Positions 51,715 through 64,000 of a stretch of DNA of 64,000 bases are shown here, in pieces. A model generated the notes under the pieces. It was not told the DNA's origin and made no database searches. It saw nothing but the letters and a program-made list of their open reading frames with translations. Position numbers and translations under genes: made by a program. Every line of letters starts with the position of its first letter. Position 1 is the stretch's first letter. This DNA is from Mortierella sp. BCC40632 (taxonomy: Eukaryota; Mortierellomycota; Mortierellomycetes; Mortierellales; Mortierellaceae). The DNA lies in assembly GCA_011634665.1 (NCBI GenBank), contig WAEK01000007.1, positions 1,885,001 to 1,949,000 of the forward strand, given 5' to 3'.

Positions 51715-51854
51715 GAGAAATAATTAGCATTTGCCAAGAAAAAATAATAATAATAACCTCTTCAAGAGGTCATGTACATTAAACTAGGCAAAGAAAGGGT
51801 GGGACTATGGTTCTAGTGTCTAGGAAGGAAAGAGAGACGAAGCTATATATCATA

Positions 51855-54398
51855 CTATCGATACGTGGATTTAGGTTCGATAAATGACATCTTGTCTCTT
51901 GCACCAGCATTCCTCAGGTTAGCTTCTTGCCCCTGGCCTCCTGTGGGTCCGACTGGTCCCATGTATCCTGATGGTGGATAAGGCGGCTGGAGTTGTTGAT
52001 GCTGCTGTGTAGGGGGTAACGTAGGAGAAGCACTTCCCATCTCTTCTGGTACATACATCGAGGATCCCTCCTGGGGATAAGGTGGATGCTGGGGCATATT
52101 GATGGGAAGAGGCGTAGGCGACGGGTGAGGGGAGTAATATTGAGCTACTGGTGCGGGGGTGTAGAAATGATTTGGTCCCACGGGTGGATCCGACTGGTAG
52201 GCAGGATTGTGGAATGGGTCCTGTTGAGGTACATACGCTAGGCTACCAAAGTTTGGCGTGGTTGGATTCGAATAAGACTGCATGTAGTTGTTGTGGTTCC
52301 CGTATCCATTGTCGCCATAGTACATGGCACCGCCTGAATGGCCACTGACGTGATCTGAAGGAAGACTTGCGGGAGGTGGGGGTATCGGCGGCAGACCTTC
52401 TTCTTCCTTCTTCTTCCGCTCTTTTTCAAGTTTGGCTTCCTCTTTCTTACGTTCTTCCAACTCGATCAGCATCATGATCTCTTTCTTTTTCTTCTGTTTC
52501 CGTTTGTGTGAAAAGACCAAAAAGCCGATGATACCCACAAAGGCCAATCCAAAGACAACGCCAAAGGCAATGCCGACACCACTAATCTTTCCTTTGGAGC
52601 CATCTGAGGAAACACTCGGTGGTGGAGGGGGTGACGGTGTCCCAGGGATAGGTGTAAATTGTCGGGACCATGTCCATTGTGGAACGGAGAGGACATAGAT
52701 TGGAGGTGCAGAGGGATATCCTGTATCAGCATCGTTGGAGGAAGCTGCAGGCTCCATGTTGTTGTTGAATCCAAGGACAGACAAAAACTGGTCGCCCACC
52801 ACAATGCATTGATGATCCCGAACTGGTGGCGGTACCTGACTTCCCTTGAGTGATTGCTGGGTCCACCTCCATGTCTTAAGGTCAAGCACATACAGCTCAT
52901 TTGTCAACTTGTCGTCACGCACAAGAGAGCCTCCAAACATAATCAACGTGTTACCATCGGAAGCTGCATCCCGCATCCCATGTGGCAGCGGAGTCATAAA
53001 AAAAAGATGAATGGTCTCGTTTGTTAGCCAGAGGAAGGAACAACTCTGATGATGCACACATACTCATATTAGGCAAGTTGGAGAAGAGAAGGGTGTTTGA
53101 CGTGAATGGTCTCTATGGGTCCACCTACAGAGTGCAGCACAATGACCATAACGTGGAGGAGGAGGAGATCCGAACAGGAAGGAAGATTGTGTTTTCTATT
53201 GTGTTTGTGGGAGTGCAATAACAATAACTTTGTTAGCGTCAGCAAGCACGGTGGTGTCCTCCGGAGAAATGAAAGGAGGACAAAGCGAACCCATTCCTAT
53301 TAATCATCGAAGGAAGAGAAACAAAAGACAGAGAACAAAGTCATCTCCAATCCCAAAGCGTCAATGAGCCCATTCAGCAGTGGGCTAACTCTTTTTGCTC
53401 TCTTTCTCTTCTTCTCCGCCCCCTTCCTTTTTTTTTTTTCTTTCTCGCGTGCTCTCTCTTTCTCACTCCTTCTCTCTTACCTGCAACGAGACAGCCCCAG
53501 TAGCCAGGTCGATGATGGGCATATTGTCGAACGACAGCCCTCCAGCCTTGCTCGTAGTGACGCCTCCGATCACTAGCGCCTTTGTTCCGCTCTGGATGAT
53601 CACCACACGCGCTCCCGCCAGCGGGCCGAGGTTGTTGTTGCCATTAGTGTTGACCGTGTTCCAGGCCAGAGACCCCAGGTTGCCACCTTTCTCAAATGCG
53701 ATCAGATTAGCCTCTGTCACCAAGTTGCCGAGCTCTGTTGCCTGCACAGACTCGGTCTTGATTTTGGGCGGGAGCCAGCCCCCGCCTACAGCCACGCCCA
53801 TCGCCGCCTTGGACAGTGATCCTGGCGTAGGTGCATAGATAGCAAAGCCGACCATGGTCCTTCCTGCGGTCGAATTTTCGTCATTCTTGTTCCGACCACT
53901 GCCCCCACTACTGCTGCTGACAGCCTGACTCACGGGTGACCAGGTGCCCTTGGTGACACTGTAAGCGTTCATGAAGCTCGAACTAGAGCTATCGCTTCGA
54001 GCATTGCCATTGCCAATCGTGATGAATGACTGAGTATCGGGTGAGCACGCTCCGGAATGAAACCGTTGAAAGGGGGAGAAATCCGAGGTGAGGTTGGCCC
54101 AAGTAGGGGGAGTGGAGCTGTCAAAAGGTAGAGAGAGATCCAAGCGAAAGTGTTGGTTGGTAGTCTCGAGGGATGTGGCGGAGGGAAAGGTGTAGGCAAC
54201 ACCGCCCTGAACGTGGAGCGATGACGAAGTTTGACAAATGGCGAATCCACCGACAGGACGAGGAGAGGTCGCAGCCTGCGCGACCAAAGCGAGGGATGGA
54301 GCGAGAAGGAGAATGATCGGAAGAGCCGAGTGGGCGAGGAGTGAGCTAGAGTAGGAAGAGCCCCTGGCACGATGGCCAGTCGTTGGCTGCGGTGGCAT
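51855..54398 (-). CDS. Kelch/galactose-oxidase-like single-pass membrane protein
   Basis: Exon 1 is 54398-53481 (GTAAGA donor); exon 2 runs from about 53045 (provisional acceptor) to 51855, giving about 702 residues. A signal peptide ends near 42. The ectodomain has kelch-like blades: FQRFHSGACSPDTQSF, GVAVGGGW, VIGGVTTSK, NTLIMFGGSLVRDDKLTNELYVLDLKTWRW (two pieces of one blade) and PPIYVLSVPQWTW. A membrane segment lies at about 460-484, followed by a strongly basic stop-transfer (KRKQKKKK), a charged Glu/Lys coiled coil and a Pro/Tyr/Gln-rich tail. The layout resembles the fungal kelch-repeat surface proteins abundant in Mucoromycota; ligand unknown. The exact acceptor is unsure because several AG sites near 53010-53046 keep frame. 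The 435-bp intron is not repeat rich. Confidence 0.8.
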
Positions 54399-55032
54399 CG
54401 GGGGGTGATGGGAATGAGATGGTCAGTACCGGGGAATGGGCGATGACAGATGAGGAGAGAGAGGAGGTATGTGTATGTTGAGAAGATCACAAGGTAAAAA
54501 AAAAAAAAAAAGACAGGAGACAGGTACATACAAGGGACAGACAGGGCATGATTGGGCGTGGCTAAGACAAGTCATCTCACAGGCAGCCCAGCCAACACAG
54601 CCGTTGATGCACAGGATCCCAGCCAACTCAGCCCTTGCCCTGTATTCCTCGTTCCTACTGATCCCGTCCACAACATACTCCTGCTCGTTCTGCCGCCATT
54701 ACCCTGTTCCCGGTCTGATACCTCACCTGTGCTTGACTTTTGGCCCCTCTCTCCAAATGTCCCACGGCTTCAGGGCCAACAAAAACCTTCCATCACCTGT
54801 GTCGCTGCTCCTCCTGACTCGCTTGGTCTACGTGCACTCTCAGAAATGACGGGGTCGCGGGTCCCTGATGGACCATGGTCCATGGTCCAAGACCGCTCTG
54901 TCTCCTCATCCTGCGTGCCTGTCCTGTCCTGCTTGGTAGCAAGGTCTGAGAGAGAGAGAGAGAGAAAGAAAAGGGAAAAAAAAAGATAGATAGAGAGAAA
55001 AAGAGAGAGAGAGAGAGAAAAGAGAGAGCAGG

Positions 55033-55089
55033 TGCGTGTGTGTGTGTGTGTGTGTGTGTGTTTGTGTGCGTGTGTGTGTGCGTGTGTGG
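55033..55089. repeat. GT repeat
   Basis: Alternating purine-pyrimidine GT/GC tract of about 57 bp with two interruptions, a type of sequence that can adopt Z-DNA. Confidence 0.85.
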
Positions 55090-56047
55090 TGCATCGAAGA
55101 GGATGGAGACTCCTCCTTCACAGTGGTGCTTGCTTGACGAGAATCTCGCTCCACTGCATTATTCTCTAACAAAGCGTAGGTGTGGAGCAGCCAATGAGCC
55201 ATGCGATGACCTGTAAAGATAAAAACTATTGCCAACAGTACCTTGTTGTCGTGTCGTTGAGTATTGCGTCAACATGGCTGCTCCTTGAACTGCAACCGCA
55301 ACCATAGGACTAAAAAAAAAAAAAAAGGTGGCGATGCCTGGTAGCACCACAGCCGCGGTAGGGGGTGACCAGCGGTGGATCTCAGCCCTCGAACTCAAGG
55401 ACGAAAGTGCACTGCACTACAGAAGCTTGGCAGGGAACAAGCTTGTTGGGCTGCATCTGGGCATGGAGGTTCTGTACAGCAGGAAGGGCCATGCGGCCAC
55501 GGGTCTTTGCCCGTTGTTTACATGTGCATCCTCTAGGTCTAGCATTGGTGCTTTGGATGCTGCACTCTTGAAAGCGCCCCCTTTGTTCCTTCTACCCCCC
55601 ACCCCCTTCCTTCGCCCTAGCCCGCTTCTCACTCGGGCGATGTAGTATTTTTACTTTTCGCCTGGTATTTTTTTCATCCTCAAAGTCTATTTTTTCTTTG
55701 TGTCTTTGTCTGTGTGTATGTATGCTTTCTCTTTCTCTTCTTTTTTCTTTCTTCTCTCTGAATCTCTCTTTCTTTTTCTCTTTTCTCGTTCCTGCTCGCC
55801 CTTCGTTGTCTTTCGCCGTCCTTCGTCACCCTTTGCTGCCCTTCCTCGCCCCGGCAAGTCCGTCGCGCCACGCATCTGCGCTCGCTTGCTCCTGCGCCTG
55901 CCCCCGCCAAAGGGCCCGCATCCCTCGATCAATCTCGCCTGCCCTTTACTTCTCCCCTCTCCCTCTCCTGCGGGACCACCACCACCATTGCATTCCCGAA
56001 TCCTCTTGGTCACCCTTCTTCTCCTTTCTCTTTCTCTTTTCTCGCTT

Positions 56048-56051
<4 letters not shown>

Positions 56052-56107
<56 letters not shown>
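56052..56107. repeat. CT microsatellite in the leader of the 56.3-kb gene
   Basis: About 28 CT units on the sense strand, 220 bp upstream of the chosen ATG. Confidence 0.9.
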
Positions 56108-56114
<7 letters not shown>

Positions 56115-56327
56115 CTTCTCCTCCTCACTCACACACTCTTCGTTTCTCTCATCTCCCAACGATCTCCTGAGCTCTTCTGCTCGTCCTTATCACCACACCA
56201 CAGCCGGGTTCCTTCCTCTCCGGCGCCTCCCCTCTCTGATTGCCTACATATCTTTCTCATTCTTTCATTCATTTGTCCTCGCCACTTTCTCGCTCACATC
56301 CACCGCCAGTCTGCTTGCCCTGCACCC

Positions 56328-57608
56328 ATGGCGCCGCTTCCTCGACAAAGGATGCCGTCCGCCGGGGCCATGCTCTTGGCCTTGTTGGCAATCCTTTTTG
56401 CTGGCATGCTGACTTCTCCTGTCGCCTCCCAGACGATCAGCCTATCATCATCCATTACGGTTCAGTTCCTCAATAGCAATGGGGCTCTAGTCCCTGGACC
56501 CAATGCCACAATCTCGGTCGCCCTCAGCAGTTGCGTTCCCGTCCCTGCCCTCGCGACTTCTTTCAACTCGAGCTCGAACCGCGCTATCTTTGCTATTTAC
56601 GAGGACGCCAATTGTGGATCCTACCTTTACTCCGTTGCCAGTCTTCTACCCAATCTCCACGGGGCCAAGGGCCTCGTCTGGGATTCGATTGGCCTCACCA
56701 ACAACCACACACCTGGAGAGACCTTCACCAACCCTGCACTCACACCCAGCGACTCTGTCAATGGCGGCCAGACCTCATCTGGCTCTTCAGTCCACGCTGC
56801 GGAGCAACGTAGCCACCGCCTTGTCCAGATTGCGATCATCACGTTGACGGGATCTTTTTTTTTTTTAGTCCTGGGGGGCTATCTCTGCTGGCTCGACAAT
56901 AGACGGAATCGAGCCCGTGGTGGATATGTCCCCGAGCCATACGGGTCATCGGGCCACCATCGCAACATGGCCGAAGTCTCGGGTCCAGGTCGAGGGATCT
57001 ATGACTACAATCACCATCGACATGAGAGCTCGTCTGCCTCGACCATCTCGTACTTGCCCCCTTATGGCAGTGATGGCCACGACTACTACGATCCCGATGC
57101 GATGATCAAGAGCCCACCCAAGTCGCAACAGTTCCAGCACCAGGTCTATCCGACCCAGCATCAACGACTGCAGGAACTGCCCAAGTCGATCATCGTTTCT
57201 CGGAACAGGAGCTTTTCCTTGACAAACGAGATTGGCACAGGCGGGATTGGGACTGAACCTGCCATTGTTCATGCAAGGAGGGAAGGGTTTGGATTAGGTT
57301 ACGACCTGGATGATTATAAGGGCCGTGATCCAAGACGTGACTCTGATATCTTGATGAGCGAGGCCATGATGACACCACCACATTCCCCAGGCAAGAGACC
57401 GAGCTCCATCCGTTCAGAGGATCTCCGCCTGCCTGCTAGTAGTGCTCTTCTGGTAAGCCGGCGTACACCTTAAATATCATGGGTCTGTACCAGTTTTACC
57501 TGTCTAACAAAGTATCTATCTTTCTATTTTCTTTTTCCTTTTCTTTTTTTCTTTTTTTTCCTTGGCTATGGATAGAAGGAGGGAGGGATGCTGAGACCGT
57601 CGGCATAA
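56328..57608 (+). CDS. Single-pass membrane protein with signal peptide, unknown function
   Basis: Exon 1 56328-57452 and a short terminal exon 57576-57608 (GTAAGC donor, ATAG acceptor, phase kept) give 385 residues; without splicing the frame would stop at 57473. The ATG at 56328 is chosen because it directly precedes a signal peptide (residues about 1-35 with LLALLAILFAGML); the frame upstream is CT-repeat Leu/Ser. The short ectodomain (about 36-164) has NATISVALSSC, AIYEDANCGSYLYS and N-glycosylation sites. The membrane segment is about 165-189 (VQIAIITLTGSFFF), then a basic DNRRNRARGG stop-transfer and a Tyr/His/Ser-rich cytosolic tail with Pro motifs. No family recognised. It resembles the genes at 3.7-7.5 and 51.9-54.4 kb in layout but not in sequence. 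Confidence 0.8.
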
Positions 57609-58749
57609 TGAGAGAGAATGAGGAAAAGACCCTGGCTAGATCGAATGCATTATCTTGACCAATGTACTTTTTTTTTGTTCTCTCTCACCTCCTGTGGCAT
57701 GATCTCCGAAAGGGGACCTCGCATACCGTGCTATCCTGGTTGGCACAACCCAAAATGGAGAGAGGGGGTTGAAGGAGGAACACTGGACAGAGGGCCAGGA
57801 CGCGTTTTTCTTTTCTTTTCTTTTCTTTTTCTTTTTCTTTTTTTTTTTGCCTATCAAGTCATGTCTATCTATATTATTATTATTAGTATTTTTTTTACAA
57901 GTTCGCCAACAATGTTTGTACATAGCCGCACAAAGAGGTGTGCGGGAGCAAAGGAAAGGAAAGGAAAAGAAAGAGAGAGGGAGAGGATAGTGGAGAAGCG
58001 AAAAAAAAAAGTAGCCAATAATCCAACCAAGTAATAAATTATAAGCTGCCTCTTGTCGATTGCCTTCTGTTGAGGACCTGAATGGATAGTAGTAGACGCG
58101 TCCCTGAAAGAGACGTGCTGTGGAGAAAAAAAAAAAAAGAGACAAATTTGATTTCACGTGATGGTCCCGAGGCGGCCGACCATCTCTCCCATGCCGCTTC
58201 TCCCTGGAGCATGGCAAGCAGCAAGATCAGTTGAGACAGATCCATGTGAGGATGGGAAGAGCATGTATAGGTATTGGGTCAGGTGGTCTTTAGGAGCCGC
58301 TTGAGAGGTGCTCGCGACTGTGGAGGAGGGGGGAGGGTGGGGTAGGGGCATAGATGTCTCCTGGGCTGTCACTTCTACGGACTCTCGTCTCGGAGACAGG
58401 GTGTCTCTTTATGAAGCCATTGGAGACGGACCCTATACCCCACGCCCGAGCACGCGTCTCACACTCTCTTACTTTTTTTTTTTTTTTATGCCGCTGTCAC
58501 TCTCGGGTTACATTGCATAGCATTGCATGGGGTAATCCTAAACTCATTTTTCATTCCATCCACCTCTTCTCCACTCACCCTTCTTCTCTCTTTTCTCTTT
58601 CTCTCTCTCTCTCTCTCTTTTTCTTCCTTCTCCTCCGCTTGCATACCCCACACTCACTCACACACCACATTCACTCCACTCTCTCCGCGCATCCTTCTCC
58701 GCGCACAATAGCCGAGCCCAGCCTTTCTTTTTTATTTCCAGTCCCGACA
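57609..58749. other. Intergenic region upstream of the carboxylase gene
   Basis: T-rich tracts (57815-57850), purine tracts, an A run near 58123-58138 and a CT/T-rich leader 58460-58748 ahead of the carboxylase ATG. No coding signal. Confidence 0.6.
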
Positions 58750-62241
<3,492 letters not shown>

Positions 62242-62393
62242 CGGAAGCTCTTGGCTCCGGTTTTTCTTTCTTTCTGTAATGCAACACCTCCCCTCCCCTC
62301 CCCTCAACCTGAATCCAAAAAGAGTGAAAGGAGAGAGTGCTTGTTTTTATGTGTACATGTGTCAATTCTCCAGAGTTCTCAGAGAATTTGTTC

Positions 62394-62399
62394 AATAAA
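62394..62399 (+). terminator. Poly(A) signal of the carboxylase gene
   Basis: AATAAA, 153 bp downstream of the carboxylase stop codon. It also lies within 40 bp of the 3' end of the convergent gene on the minus strand. Confidence 0.5.
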
Positions 62400-62436
62400 T
62401 GATAATAACAAAAATGGAAAAAGGGGGGGGGGAGGT

Positions 62437-62867
62437 TTATGAGGGGATAATGCCTTTGCCCCTTCGCTGCTGAAATGGTTCCGACTCGGGAGCGTTCTCA
62501 CTCGAACGTGAACGACTCTCAGAAAAACAATTAAAGTCTAGGTCGAGTTCAGGAGCAAAGCCGGAGAGTAACCAATCGAGCGAGACTCGAACATGAGAGA
62601 ATCGAATTTGAATCTCAAGATTAGCACGACAAGGTGACGAAAGACAGAAGAGACATCGTTTGCTTTCGGATACTTGAGCCGTGTACTCGACAGATAAGTG
62701 TCTTGAGCCGACTGTAGTGGATATGGATAGTTTCTTTTTGAGCTCAGCTCGAGCTTCCTTCTAGTCGGTAAGATAACAAAAAAAAAAAAAAAAAAAAAAT
62801 GAAAGATATGTATCCGGCAATAGAGTCCAAGACTGTGAGCAAGTGGGGTTTTCTTTGGTTTATCTAT

Positions 62868-62907
<40 letters not shown>

Positions 62908-64000
62908 AAAGCTTACCATCACGGAATCCTGCTCTGCATGTTCTGGACTCGCAGAGGTCATCGAGTTGAGTGCAGCAAGGTCTGCCATGAGCTGATCATG
63001 ATGCAGACAGAAATAACGATGTTGGTGTTTAGGTGTACTGGGACTCGAGCCTAGAGGGGCACCGCCATTACTTGGCCGCTGAGTTGTCAAAGACATGCGG
63101 TGCTTATGAATGCCTGTACACCATTCTCTTTGAATAGCCTCAGTGGCTATCTCTGTGTGGTCATCCTTGACTCCCTGTTGAGGGGGATAATCTGTAGATT
63201 GTTGTGCTTTGTCACAGTGTAGGTTTTGTTCACATCTTTTTTTGTGTTCGTATCCATGTTCAAGATGTTCATAATGATCTTCTTGCAGGAGCAATTGTCG
63301 CCGATGTTCGGAAATTCTCCATAGATCCTCCTTCAGTGGCGAGGTGGTCGAGTAACCCGAATCATTGACATCGTAGTAACAGATTGGCGCCTGTCCTGGC
63401 CAAGGAAGATGAACCATCGATTCTTGTGTTGGGGTTGAGTACAGTCCACCACCACCCCACCAATGATCGCCGCCCTCCTTTGACGTAGTCGTAGTCGTTG
63501 CTAATGAGGCTGCGGCAGCGATGGCCCCAGCGGCTGTGGTCACAGTCGTTTCGGGCCGGGACCGGAAGGGGGCCCGACCATCGGACCAGTCCCCATATTT
63601 GATTCCAATCACACTGTAGTGCTCTCCTCCATTGCCATTGACTGTTGACAAGGCCCGGAATGGAGACGAATCTCTCGGTGGGACCATTGGCGTATTCATT
63701 GTACTTGATAAAGATTGTGCAGGAAAAAGAGGATCCCTATGGCTGGAGCCTCCGTTGCCTGTACCGTTGCGACTCTGGGGGTTCCGGGGTTGCCCCGTTG
63801 AATAATCAAAGAGATTGAGTCCTGAGCTCGTATACCGAGATTCTGTTATCTTTGACGACATGCTTCTCTCTCCGCCCGAGCCAAGCTTGTCTATGTGATC
63901 GCCCGTGTTCTTGTATCGAGCGTCGTAATTCAATGGGGACGTGCCCGCACTCCTCAGTGCTGAATTCAACCAGGTGGAACCTGCAGCTGAGATGGCAGCT
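62437..64000 (-). CDS. 3' part of an unrecognised gene, runs off the right edge
   Basis: An exon open from beyond 64000 down to 62917 ends at a GTAAGC donor right after DSVM. A terminal exon 62760-62437, with no Met and so easily missed, follows a GACTAG acceptor in phase and adds 107 residues to a TAA. The upstream part is Ser/Thr/Gly/Pro rich with an Ala/Thr run (AAGAIAAAASLATTTTT), His/Gln-rich patches and a C-terminal helix (LMADLAALNSM). The terminal exon reads as folded sequence: KEARAELKKKLSIS, HLSVEYTAQVSES, a Cys cluster CLFCLSSPC, then LEIQIRFSHVRVSLDWLL and an acidic/basic Ser tail. No domain is recognised. If the donor is skipped, the frame ends at a TAG at 62905. The start codon lies outside the window. 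Confidence 0.65.
62874..62906. repeat. CT microsatellite at the exon boundary of the right-edge gene
   Basis: About 16 CT units just inside the last intron of the minus-strand gene. Confidence 0.85.

Larger units (their letters stand above)
54399..56327. other. Divergent promoter region between two surface-protein genes
   Basis: Separates the kelch protein (-) from the membrane protein at 56328 (+). It contains GA tracts (54948-55020), a GT tract (55033-55089), an A run (55312-55326), and a long CT-rich leader including a CT microsatellite (56052-56107). No exon is supported, although one long plus frame runs through the CT leader into the next gene. Confidence 0.55.

Overview
The window looks like nuclear DNA of a filamentous early-diverging fungus, most likely Mucoromycota of the Mortierella type. 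The reasons are small spliced exons with GTAAGT-like donors, short pyrimidine-rich introns, fungal housekeeping proteins (P5B ATPase, Tra2-like SR protein, proteasome alpha subunit, acetoacetyl-CoA thiolase, biotin carboxylase) and very many CT/GA microsatellites and A/T runs. The lineage is an inference from gene style; no rRNA or tRNA marker was seen.

Layout. 1.5-2.9 kb: CASTOR-like ACT protein (+). 3.7-7.5 kb: single-pass membrane protein (-). 9.7-11.6 kb: intronless orphan (-). 13.5-15.6 kb: mitochondrial acetyl-CoA acetyltransferase (+), convergent with a 20S proteasome alpha subunit (16.0-17.3 kb, -). 18.5-19.7 kb: secreted Cys-containing protein (+). 20.6-25.1 kb: DH-PH RhoGEF (-). 25.1-32.6 kb: 7.5 kb with no supportable gene. 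32.6-38.5 kb: ten-exon P5B cation/polyamine ATPase (-), divergent from a Tra2-like splicing factor (39.3-42.4 kb, +). 43-50.3 kb: an accessory island with broken or orphan genes on both strands. 50.5-51.7 kb: MDR-family NAD(P)H reductase (+). 51.9-54.4 kb: kelch/galactose-oxidase-like membrane protein (-). 56.3-57.6 kb: another single-pass membrane protein (+). 58.8-62.2 kb: biotin-dependent acyl-CoA carboxylase alpha subunit (+). 62.4 kb to the right edge: 3' part of an unrecognised gene (-).

Exon models were built by hand from splice consensus and reading-phase agreement. Where every junction kept phase (thiolase, proteasome, P5B, Tra2, most of the RhoGEF) confidence is high. First exons of the RhoGEF and the exon 2 acceptor of the kelch protein are provisional. 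Functional themes are amino-acid/TOR sensing (CASTOR-like), Leu/acetoacetyl-CoA metabolism (carboxylase, thiolase), Rho signalling and several cell-surface proteins; there is no sign of operons or a single pathway cluster. The most interesting items are a one-pair CASTOR homologue in a fungus, a TC dinucleotide excess at a carboxylase exon start beside a 254-bp CT run, a GC-AG intron, a stop-free 441-nt intron in Tra2, and the degenerating island at 43-50 kb.
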